From positions 826,047-890,046 of the forward strand of contig MU270037.1 of the NCBI GenBank assembly GCA_021432635.1: DNA of 64,000 nucleotides. Reading direction: 5' to 3'. Numbering within the stretch: the stretch's first letter is position 1; each line of letters starts with the position of its first letter. This document shows positions 23,522 through 31,785 of the stretch, piece by piece. The translations under genes were made by a program, and so were the position numbers. The DNA is from Thozetella sp. PMI_491 (taxonomy: Eukaryota > Ascomycota > Sordariomycetes > Chaetosphaeriales > Chaetosphaeriaceae). The notes under the pieces are model-generated. The model was not told the origin of the DNA and made no database searches. It saw nothing but the letters and a program-made list of their open reading frames with translations.

Positions 23522-24505
23522 TTACCGAACACACATCAGAGCCTGGTCCCCAAAGGTTTCCGATACGCTGCCCTCCTGATCCAGCATTGACCCAAGCCAC
23601 AGCCGCCCGTCCTCGACTGCCGGTGCCCCAAACTTGACCACCACACATCCTCTTACCTTAGCCGCCGACCACAGAACTTTGTTTTCTTTTTCCATCTTCT
23701 GCCTGCCTAGCCGCCACTTTTCGACTGGCGAGGCGGTAGTCTCTGATCTCTCATCATCGCCGCCAAAGTCTCGTGCCCCTAGGCGCGGCAAGGCGTCAAA
23801 CTCGGCGAGAAAGAACTCTCCCAAGGACTGCATCAGGGGACCTCGTAGGATTAAGGTCCCGAAGATGCCCATGCCGTGCATCGTATCTGAGAGGACTTTG
23901 AGCTGGGGCTGTTCTTGGCGACCGTCAAGCACGACGGCATCCCTGACGAGGAGCCGCTCCTTCGCTTGTTGCGCGTCTCCGAGCGTCCAGATCTCGTTTC
24001 TCCCAACCCACCGCACGAAGCTCCAGTTCTCGCCCCTAGCAGTCCTCCCTTGGGTCACCCAGTCAAGGCAGCAGAGGGAGGCATCCTGGGCGAGCCGGAA
24101 GATTTGCGTCTGCTCATAGACGCTGCTTTCAAAGGGCTGGACGGGGTCAGGAAGCAGGCACAGCGCAGCTTTGCTGCCGATGCGAACCTGCATCACTTGT
24201 CGCGTCACAATGTCTGGGGTGCGAGACGCGAATATCTTGGTGTGGCCCTGCGTAACAAGGCTGAGTCTAGTGTTTTCTTGCACTTCGACGCTGACGCTGA
24301 CGCTGTCTCCTCCGACGAGTCCGCCGCCGTAGGACAAGAGAAACACTAGAACGCTCTTGGACTCGGAGGGGCGCGAGGGCGAAAGGAGCTTCAGAGGATA
24401 TTGGTAGGTGAGGGCCTGTAGTCCTGGGGCGCCACTGGGTAGCAGGGCGGCTACGATGCGCCCTTCTCCGGGCGCCGAAGAGGACTTGGGAAAGGGGGAG
24501 CTCAT
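23522..24505 (-). CDS. ureD: Urease accessory protein UreD
   Basis: A single exon of about 327 residues. UreD (UreH in some species) is the scaffold on which UreF and UreG deliver nickel to apo-urease. Family features are the start SSPFPKSSSAPGEGRIVAALLPSGAPGLQALTYQYPLKL, here split as SSPFPKSSSAPGEGRIVA and LTYQYPLKLLSP, then LSYGGGLVGGDSV, LVTQGHTKIF, LLPDPVQPFESSVYEQTQIF and DWVTQGRTARGENW, and the acidic end. The frame stays open upstream, with ATGs at 24535 and 24706. I chose 24505 because the family pattern begins there and the upstream residues are cysteine- and proline-rich without resemblance. No urease or other accessory genes are nearby, as usual in fungi, where these genes are unlinked. 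Confidence 0.93.
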   Translation of the reverse strand: MSSPFPKSSSAPGEGRIVAALLPSGAPGLQALTYQYPLKLLSPSRPSESKSVLVFLLSYGGGLVGGDSVSVSVEVQENTRLSLVTQGHTKIFASRTPDIVTRQVMQVRIGSKAALCLLPDPVQPFESSVYEQTQIFRLAQDASLCCLDWVTQGRTARGENWSFVRWVGRNEIWTLGDAQQAKERLLVRDAVVLDGRQEQPQLKVLSDTMHGMGIFGTLILRGPLMQSLGEFFLAEFDALPRLGARDFGGDDERSETTASPVEKWRLGRQKMEKENKVLWSAAKVRGCVVVKFGAPAVEDGRLWLGSMLDQEGSVSETFGDQALMCVR

Positions 24506-25256
24506 GCCGGCTGCCGCCTCATTGTCGAATCGCATCCAAAGCACTGCGGGGCAGGGCAGCCAGCTTCCACGCCCTCCAGCCGGTGTGGACTGGCAGCGAT
24601 TGAGCGCACGGGGGTCGTCAAACGTTGCAGGACAATACGCACGCCTTGGAGAGAAGCATTGATAAGCTTGGGGCGTGCTGAAATGTGCAGGTTCAGTGTC
24701 CATCATCGATATATAAACTTTTCTTGGCAAATGCTAGATATAGTTAGATACAGTATTCGCTTTATTTACACTGTGTCATTACATTCTTTAGCCTTAACAA
24801 GGCTCAAAAGGATAAGAGTCGCTCAAGGTGGGGCGTCAGTTCCTACTTTAGCGGGGCGCCACTGTAATGCATTATACCAAAGCTGTACCAGCCACCTAGA
24901 AACCAGGGGCGTTCCGGGGCAAATCCGGAGGCCTTAGAGGCTTGATCCCCAAAAGGACCGCCTACTGGCTAGTGGCCTTGCAGGAACTTCCTCCTGGAAG
25001 AGTCGGTCTATGTGACCGAGGTGCAATACAGTTCTTCCCTCCCTGGCTTCCAGTATCTGCGAGCTGCCTAGGGGACTGATAGCTACGGTATTACATCTCG
25101 ACGGATTATCGAGAGTATTTATTTATATTAGGCCTTCGATAATCGAGGAGCTATGTCAGTACCATATCGAGCAGGTTCAGCTAACAGGCCGTATTTTAGG
25201 ACACAAGTTATAGCAGTTAGAAAGTTTCAGATTAGAAACTGCTGGAAGTGGCGGCG

Positions 25257-25364
25257 CCACTAATGCTGGATGAGTACCTAGGTACCTACCTGAGTGCCTT
25301 ACCGGCGTGGGTACTTTGACTGGTCACTGTCATCATTGTTAAGGAAGCAGTTTATAGAGGTACT
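25257..25364 (+). repeat. Diverged dispersed repeat, copy A
   Basis: It shares, in the same order, ACTAATGCTGGA, TACCTGAGT, ATTGTTAAG and ATAGAGGTACT with a second copy about 2.07 kb downstream. It also contains a perfect 12-nt palindrome, GTACCTAGGTAC, at about 25275-25286. The family was not identified. Confidence 0.5.
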
Positions 25365-25410
25365 GTATTTTAGGTCATTTCACGAAAACTTCGTCGCCCG
25401 GCAAGGCACC

Positions 25411-25447
25411 ACATACGACCACAGCCTTTGGGAAAACTCGGGATCCC
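25411..25447 (+). pseudogene. Truncated 5S rRNA pseudogene (5' part only)
   Basis: The sequence starts ACATACGACCA, the canonical 5' end of fungal 5S rRNA. It continues with a variable stem, then GGAAAACTCGGGATCCC, which matches the Neurospora-type 5S RNA as I remember it. Similarity ends abruptly after the CCC at 25447. The remaining two thirds, including the A box/intermediate element/C box promoter region, are absent, so it should not be transcribed as 5S. Filamentous ascomycetes carry dispersed 5S genes and pseudogenes, and some of their SINEs derive from 5S RNA. Confidence 0.75.
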
Positions 25448-25974
25448 CTCTAACCGGTGCCAGGGATGGTTTGCATGGCACGTGGGATCACGTAGACAAC
25501 GTGCCCGATGCTGGCTACATCAACAATCAACATTAACAGTAATGGTAGTTACAGTATTCCAACAAACTGTTTCTGTTTACTTCATATAATTTTGTGATCT
25601 TTTTTTTTCTGGCGAAAAAAATAAACAGCATGCAGCCTATACGTTGAGAGAGAGCGGTGCAGATATGCTGCTGCACTTTCTTTCTTCGCCCAGGTGTGAG
25701 TTCACCAGACTCGGCGCTATACATGGCCGCCGCGCAGAACTTTGTCCCGGACAAAAACTTATTAAAGCTCTGTATCTGCCCTCTCCGGCAAGAAATTCGA
25801 ATCTCGGCATATTCCCTCCCAAAGATCAAAATTTACAATTTCTTCAGTGAGTGACATTCACAAATTTTAGGTAGATAAGCTAACATAAAACAATTCACTA
25901 CCAAGAGCGGCTGCAATGTCCTACCACTGAACTCGTTGCCTCTTACAAGCTGGTGAAAAACTCTTCGGCCCTCA

Positions 25975-26763
25975 GTGGATAGATGGCCAACTCAACCCTG
26001 TTCATCTCACAATCGCCACTCTGGGTTACTGGATCCAGTCCAGCGTTTCGGGCTTGTGTTCTTCCATCTAGGCATCACTTGTATACTAGATGCCTTCATC
26101 ATCCTATGGGTTAGAGCCAGAGGGGATCCAATTTTTACATTACTCCGGGGCAAATACGAGAAGCTCTTGACTCTTTCCTCTTTGGTGCTCAGATGGTGCA
26201 AATGGTTCTTTCTTTCTTTTCTCATTGAGCAAGAACTTTCGATCAAGATTGATAAAATAGGAAGGCTAGATAGAAGGTGCATCCATTTTCTCACAACAGG
26301 GAAAGGCCACCGGTACCTCTTGCTTGACTTTTTTCAATTTCGATTCTGTTGGAGCCTGTCACATATCCCTTCGCCGGGAAATTTCTGCTTTCTTTCTTTC
26401 TTTTTCCCTTAATTCGAATACCTGAAGGAATTGGAAATTTCGCCTCTCACGCTCCTAGTTCAATATCTGAACCTAAAAACTTTCATCCTTTCGGTACTTT
26501 TGCTAGTGGTTGGGGCAGTCACCCCTTGGGGTTTTAGTCGACTCGCCGGGGTCGACCACCTTGCCGGTAAGCATTTCGCCTCGTTCCATGCTACGAGTAA
26601 CTCTCCTAATACCTACCATTCTAAACACTTGCCGTCCTACAAGCTTACTGACGGTCAGGTTTCAACAGGGGTTGACTCTGACTGGGTCTTGGCTCTGGCC
26701 TTGACCTTTTGGACGTCTGTCATCATGAGCATTGCTAGCCTCTATCTAGAGGTGACGATGTAA
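25975..26763 (+). pseudogene. Possible decayed membrane-protein gene
   Basis: Two short open stretches in different frames (25975-26412 and 26431-26763) carry hydrophobic runs such as FHLGITCILDAFIILWV and FILSVLLLVVGAVTPWGF. The latter resembles the start of a large family of fungal integral membrane proteins, in which a transmembrane helix is followed by VTPLGL. No start, splice pattern or continuing domain supports an active gene. The resemblance is weak, and the stretches may be chance or part of an unrecognised repeat. Confidence 0.2.
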
Positions 26764-27023
26764 GCTCACCGACCAGGCCACAACTGCCATGTGAGCAATC
26801 GCATGGTGGAATGGGTTTATCTCCCAAGGCTTGTAATGGTCTGAGGGGGGGCTTCGGCCTGCTGTGCGAAGCTTGAACAATGGCATCAGATTCGGACGTG
26901 AGTAGGCCAGTATTCGTGGTCGGCACACTGAGTACACAGCATGCCTCGACAGTGTTAGAGCCGAAGGGGCTTCAAAGGGGCGGGGGATGTAATGACTCTC
27001 ATTCCACCACAGCTTGATTATTT

Positions 27024-27077
27024 CCGAGGGCTTGTTCACATCCGGGGGCTCGTTCACATCCGGGGGGTTGTTCATGC
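27024..27077 (+). repeat. 18-nt tandem repeat, three copies
   Basis: Three adjacent imperfect units of the form CCGRGGGCTYGTTCACAT, the last more diverged. Read on the minus strand they would encode a PPDVNE/PPDVNK hexad, but no gene is supported there. Confidence 0.8.
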
Positions 27078-27331
27078 CTGGCGACCTTTCTTTCTTTGGG
27101 GTCTTGCCACAAACGATCGACCTACACAAACCTTTTTTTCTCGCTTTGCCAAGGGCCTCGCAGCGCTGACAAGGGGAAGAAAATCCACCTGGCTCATTGT
27201 AATGCTGCGTAGCGGGCTGCAATGGTATAATAAGTCTGGTTAGGGCGTTGCTTTAATCGAACTACTGCAACCAAAGGATTGGTCGTTTGCTTAGCGGATA
27301 TAGCGCACCGTTATATTGAAGCAACAGTGTT

Positions 27332-27458
27332 ACTAATGCTGGAAAGGCACCTGGATACCTGAGTACTTGAGCGCTTAGGTGCTTTGGCACCTGCTTCAGT
27401 ACTTCGGGTGCTGAGATGATTAATGGCAGATTGTTAAGTAACAGCGATAGAGGTACTT
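27332..27458 (+). repeat. Diverged dispersed repeat, copy B
   Basis: It carries the same ordered words as copy A (ACTAATGCTGGA, TACCTGAGT, ATTGTTAAG, ATAGAGGTACT) in direct orientation. Spacing differs by about 20 nt. Confidence 0.5.
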
Positions 27459-27761
27459 CTGTTCTGAAAGTTGCACACTATCTCGGACCCACAATTGCTC
27501 CACTCTAGAAATATTTCTAGTATGAAATCTGAACCTGCATGTTACAGTATGCTTAGGCGTGTTCAAAAGGCGTGGGGTTAGCTGAAAACTGGGGCCAAAG
27601 GCGGTGAGATTCAGCAAATAGCGGGACAAGCTCTCGTCCCCCACCTGCCGGAAGAGCTACTGAATCTTTTTTTTGCGGCAAGATGCGAGTCAACTTTCGT
27701 ACCTCTCTCGATCCTCGGCTAACCCCCCAGACGAGCGCATGCAACATCGCCAATCGATATC

Positions 27762-29537
27762 ATGCCGCCCAGAGGATCTGGCAGGACTGCTAGACAGGGC
27801 CGCGGTGCCCAAGGTGCCCGTGGCGCCCGTGGGGCTCGTGGTGGCCGTGGTCGAGGCGGATCACGCGCTGAAGCTACGGGTGGCCCGCCACCACCGGCCC
27901 AAGACGATGCTCTCAGTAGCAATCTCGTCGAGATCGACACGCCCTCCGAACCCACCCACGATGTCCCTGCTGCCACCAGCCAACAAGCGACAGCCCCTAC
28001 GGATCCACTCTCAACCACCGTCGTTGCACAGCCGAGCTCCTCCACGAGAGGCGCAAGCCGTGGTGCCAAATTCCGACCAAAAGGGGTCCGGCGAAGCGAG
28101 GCGGAGCGAGAGAAGATAGTGCAGGAGCAAGATGCTATATTGAACCAAAGGCTGGCCGAAGATGCTCGGCTGCGCGCCCGTGCCAACCGCGCCCGCGGCG
28201 GACGGGGCAGAGGACGGGGCCGTGGCCGAGGCGGACCCATCTCAACAATGGCAGCCGGCCCCTTGTCGCTGGGCTCCGGTTTGGAATCAGGTAAGACCAC
28301 ATGCTGCCATATGAGTCTAAGCATCCCATCTCAAGGACACATTTCTTACATATATGTAGCGAGCGGCGGTTACGGTGTTGCAAGCTCACATCGTGGTGGC
28401 GGCGGCGCTCGCTCGGGCTACGGTACTTCAGACGGCAAAACCAAAGGAGGCCAGCCTAACGAGTCGAGCTATGGATCGGCAGCATACGATTTCGATGACG
28501 GTCGTATTAACGCTGATCTTCTCTACAGCCGTTCCGAAGTTGAGGAGAACAACGACCTATCTCGCTCCATGCCTATGGGCATCCCGCGGATCGAGCACAA
28601 GCAGGAGGAGATTGCCATGGCCACTGCCGCGGAGATCGAGGCCCGCGAGCAAGGCGGGCAGCTGGAAGGCGACAGCGACGATGAACTGTTTGTTGAAAAT
28701 TCAGAAGCACGCCCAAGCAATGCCATCAAGGACGAGGATGTATGGGAGCATGCGGCGCCGAAATCGGCTGATCCCGTCCGGGTTAAGATGCCGGATGGCA
28801 CCATCGTCGAGACGATGGACATTGGTGAGATGGCGGCTGGAGAGGTCATGCACGAAGATAAGAAGAAGAAAGTGGCCAAAGGCCGCAGGCGGACAGTACC
28901 CCCAGACCCGGAGGATGAGTACCTTGCTGGCGTCCTGGAGCGCAACCTCAAGGTCTTCGGTCCTCAAGAGGACGACGACGAGACCAAGGGTCAAACTCAC
29001 CCGCGCGAGGGCAAGGTCTTCCTTTTTCAGTTCCCACCCATCCTCCCGCCCCTGGTGGCTAAGAAGAAGGACCCAGCGCCGAACCCAGTGAAGCCAGAGC
29101 CCAATGACGACGTCGTAATGCTTGATGTGCCTCAAGACGACCCTACTAGCGTCGACCTCACCATGGACGACGAGAAAGAGGTCAAGGAAGAGGAGGGCGA
29201 AAAGGAGGAAGAGAGCAAGGAGAAAGCTGGCCGGAAGTGGCCTGAAAACAGCGGTTATCTGGGCAAGCTCGTCGTGCGCAAGTCGGGTAAGGTTACCCTC
29301 GACTGGGGAGGGCTCTCCATGGCGGTCGAGGCGGCAATTCCTGTCAGCTTTATCCGGACTGCCGTGTTGGTCGATAACAACGACGTCAAACCGAGCACAG
29401 ACGACGCGAGTCAGTTCGATGGTGTCGCGTATGGCATGGGGAGGATCGAGGAGAAGTTCAACGTCGCGCCTATCTTCTCGACACCCGCGCCTTGGGTCAT
29501 CGACCCCAAGGACCTCGAGCCGCCTGCAGAGGAGTGA
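27762..29537 (+). CDS. RPC4: RNA polymerase III subunit RPC4 (Rpc53)
   Basis: Exons 27762-28290 and 28360-29537 encode about 568 residues. RPC4 pairs with RPC5 (Rpc37) in a TFIIF-like subcomplex of Pol III that acts in initiation, termination and reinitiation on tRNA and 5S genes. The first 150 residues are low complexity with RG/GRG blocks (GARGGRGRGG) and a KFRPKGVRRSEAERE motif typical of the family. The conserved RPC4 domain is C-terminal (about 430-565): LFQFPPILPPL, a K/E-rich insert, then GYLGKLVVRKSGKVTLDWGG and the closing segment. The intron (GTAAGA donor, ATGTAG acceptor) is 69 nt and free of stops in frame, so an unspliced message would also be readable. Splicing gives GLESASGGYG. 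Confidence 0.92.
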   Translation: MPPRGSGRTARQGRGAQGARGARGARGGRGRGGSRAEATGGPPPPAQDDALSSNLVEIDTPSEPTHDVPAATSQQATAPTDPLSTTVVAQPSSSTRGASRGAKFRPKGVRRSEAEREKIVQEQDAILNQRLAEDARLRARANRARGGRGRGRGRGRGGPISTMAAGPLSLGSGLESGKTTCCHMSLSIPSQGHISYIYVASGGYGVASSHRGGGGARSGYGTSDGKTKGGQPNESSYGSAAYDFDDGRINADLLYSRSEVEENNDLSRSMPMGIPRIEHKQEEIAMATAAEIEAREQGGQLEGDSDDELFVENSEARPSNAIKDEDVWEHAAPKSADPVRVKMPDGTIVETMDIGEMAAGEVMHEDKKKKVAKGRRRTVPPDPEDEYLAGVLERNLKVFGPQEDDDETKGQTHPREGKVFLFQFPPILPPLVAKKKDPAPNPVKPEPNDDVVMLDVPQDDPTSVDLTMDDEKEVKEEEGEKEEESKEKAGRKWPENSGYLGKLVVRKSGKVTLDWGGLSMAVEAAIPVSFIRTAVLVDNNDVKPSTDDASQFDGVAYGMGRIEEKFNVAPIFSTPAPWVIDPKDLEPPAEE

Positions 29538-30311
29538 AACAAGAAAGTAGCTTGTGCCATGCTCTGCAGGCATCGCAGGAAGCTCGATGCATCTCTGTTG
29601 ACTCCTGAGTCCTTAGGGCCGGAAGGAGGCGTCGAAACTGGCCAGAGACGCTCGACTCTCACCAAACTCCTGGCCAGGTAGGCTGTAATATTTGTATGCA
29701 GCCCACGCCCTTTACCTCCTCTCCTCTCCTCTTGGCCGGGGAAACACTGGTTCTCCCAGTAGAGGTATAGGACAGGACCAGATCGAGGGGAGCCAGTGTG
29801 ATCCATTCAGACTCGCATTCCGCAGTGGTGAATGGCACTGAAACCCTTCACAAACGGGGCATTGGGAGCGAGTTTATTGCTGTAGACCCCTTGGCAGATG
29901 GTAGATTTCAGCGCTGAACAGCCAGCCAGCTGGCCATACGCGTGTTAGAAATATCCACTATTGTCCACCTGTGCGTCCACCGTGAAAATGAATGGCCTGT
30001 TTTGGCTGCCCGAGACTACTGCTGACCTCTAAACCACGGGGTTTCCTTCCCCGCACCCAACTCCCCCCTCATCCTGCCGGGCTTGGACTCCCCGAGTGAC
30101 AAGCTTATCTAGAGGAAGGAGGGTGGACAATTGACGCGCATGGTCCCATTCTATAACCCAAGGCGAAGTAGCAGTGGCTTGGCTTGACTGACATATCTAC
30201 GAAACGTGCTGCTGGCGGATTAGGCAAAAGGTTGCCCCCTGGATTGCCTCTTGTGAACCAGGTACACCACCTTCCGGAACTGAGCTTTAGAACAGGAAAC
30301 GGACCAGGACA
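29538..30311. other. Intergenic region between RPC4 and the monooxygenase
   Basis: About 770 nt between two plus-strand genes. It should contain the RPC4 3' untranslated region and the promoter of the monooxygenase. Nothing else was recognised. Confidence 0.45.
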
Positions 30312-31785
30312 ATGGCGGAGGATCTAGGTGAAGGCATCCACCTTGTGGTAATTGGCGCCGGGTTAGCCGGGCTTTCGGCGGCCATTTCCACCAAACTCGC
30401 GAATCCAGTGCACAAAGTCACGGTCCTTGAGACGGTCAAGGAGCTTCAAGAGATCGGAGTAGGTACACACTCCCCAGCCCCATCTTTACCCTCTTTATAG
30501 ACTGCCTGCCCCTAGGCTCGTGCCCGGGCCTGCTTAGTAGCATCTTCCATGTGCTTCTCGATGGGTACACTCAGGCTCTCCAGCAACGCCGGACTAACAC
30601 TTGCCCCTCCTCTTCTACGTATAGGCCGGCCTGCAAGTAACGCCAAATGGAACGCGCCTTCTGAAGCGATGGGGCCTCTTTGACGAGCTTTCGTCTCAGG
30701 CCAGCAGCCCTGTCACACTCTCGGTGCACCGCTACGACGGCACTAAGCTCCTCGCCCACGAGCCCGACCTGCAGAAGCAGATGCAGGAGCGGTACCAAGC
30801 TCCGTTTTGGGACATCCACCGTGTGGACCTTCAGCGCTCCATGGTGGCCAAGTGCAAGGCTCTCGGCGTTGGGATCCAGCTCGACGCACGCGCGGTCAAC
30901 GTCGACTTCGCCTCGTCCGAGGTCACGCTACACGACGGGCGCAAGGTCCAGGGTGATGTGGTGCTGCTGTCCGACGGCCTCTGGAGCTCCATCCGGCACC
31001 AGTTTGTCGGCCAGTACTGCCCCGCGATCCTCACGGGCGACCTGGCCTACCGCATTGTTATCGACGTGGACGACATGACGGGGCCGGACAAGGAGGAGCT
31101 TGAGGCGTTTGTGTCTAACCCGACGGTCGACTTCTGGGTCGGCCCTCTAAGCCACTCGGTTGGATATTCGATGCGTGGCGGCAAGACATACAACCTCGTC
31201 TTCCTCTGTCCGGATGACCTGCCAGAGGGTGTTGCTAAGCAGCCGGGCGACCTAGCCGAGATGCGCGCGCTCTTCAGCACCTGGGATCCGTTGCTGCGCA
31301 AGTTCCTAGCTCAGGTCCGCCAGGTCAGCAAGTGGAAGCTCATGTGGCTGGACGCGCTGGATCGGTGGGCCAACGACCCGGGAACCTTCTTCATGGCCGG
31401 TGACTGCTGCCACCCGATGCTGCCGTACTTGGCGCAGGGGGCCAACTCGAGCCTCGAGGATGGCGCCGTGCTGGGGTACCTCCTGGGCAAGGTGACGCGG
31501 TCCGAGAGAAAGCGCCAGCTGCGACGGGCGGCCGAGATCTACCAGCGGCTGCGGATGGAGCGCGGGCGCAAGATCCAGCTCGAGACGTTCAAGCAGAGGG
31601 ATGACTTCCACATGGCGGACGGCGAGGCGCAGGAGGCCAGAGATGCCAAGATGACTGCCCTTCTAGGCAAGGAGATCACCGAAGCCTTCCCGAGCCGCTG
31701 GACATGCCCGGTGATCCAGCCGTTCCTATGGGGATACGACGCGTACGCTGAGGTTGAGACGGCGTTCAACGAGAATCCGTATTAG
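30312..31785 (+). CDS. FAD-dependent aromatic monooxygenase, salicylate hydroxylase-like
   Basis: Exons 30312-30458 and 30625-31785 give about 435 residues. The intron (166 nt, GTAGGT donor, TATAG acceptor) restores the family pattern EIGAGLQVTPNGTRLL. Single-component flavin hydroxylases of this group use NAD(P)H and O2 to hydroxylate aromatic or polyketide substrates. Three hallmarks are visible: the Rossmann GxGxxG (VVIGAGLAGLSAA, 15-20), the DG motif (VVLLSDGLWSSIR, about 160-172) and the GD motif (FFMAGDCCHPMLPYLAQGANSSLEDG, from about 303; split here as MAGDCCHPMLPYL and AQGANSSLEDG). No signal peptide or membrane anchor is seen, so it is probably cytosolic. The substrate cannot be read, and no polyketide or terpene synthase is nearby. 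Confidence 0.92.

Larger units (their letters stand above)
24506..27761. other. AT-richer accessory island without an intact gene
   Basis: About 3.2 kb between ureD and RPC4 that differs from the GC-rich coding neighbourhood. It has many A/T runs and stops in all frames. It contains a truncated 5S rRNA sequence (25411-25447), two diverged copies of a repeat (25257-25364 and 27332-27458), an 18-nt triplicate (27024-27077), and two short open stretches with hydrophobic runs (25975-26412 and 26431-26763). It reads as a graveyard of inserted and decayed sequence. The last few hundred bases must include the RPC4 promoter. Confidence 0.55.

Noticed and set aside
24506-24706. Longer N-terminus for UreD from ATG 24706 or 24535
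   Set aside because: The added residues (Cys, Pro, Arg-rich) do not resemble the family, whose usual beginning coincides with ATG 24505.
25900-25950. tRNA-like segment on the minus strand (GAGTTCAGTGGTAGGAC)
   Set aside because: A D-arm can be drawn, but the anticodon stem does not pair and there is no T-arm; at best a degenerate relic.
26988-27546. LTR-like edges (G-rich tract then TGTAATGAC, and TTACA at the far end)
   Set aside because: No target-site duplication, no second copy of the same sequence at a suitable distance, and no polymerase or capsid remnants beside it. The edge words alone are too common.
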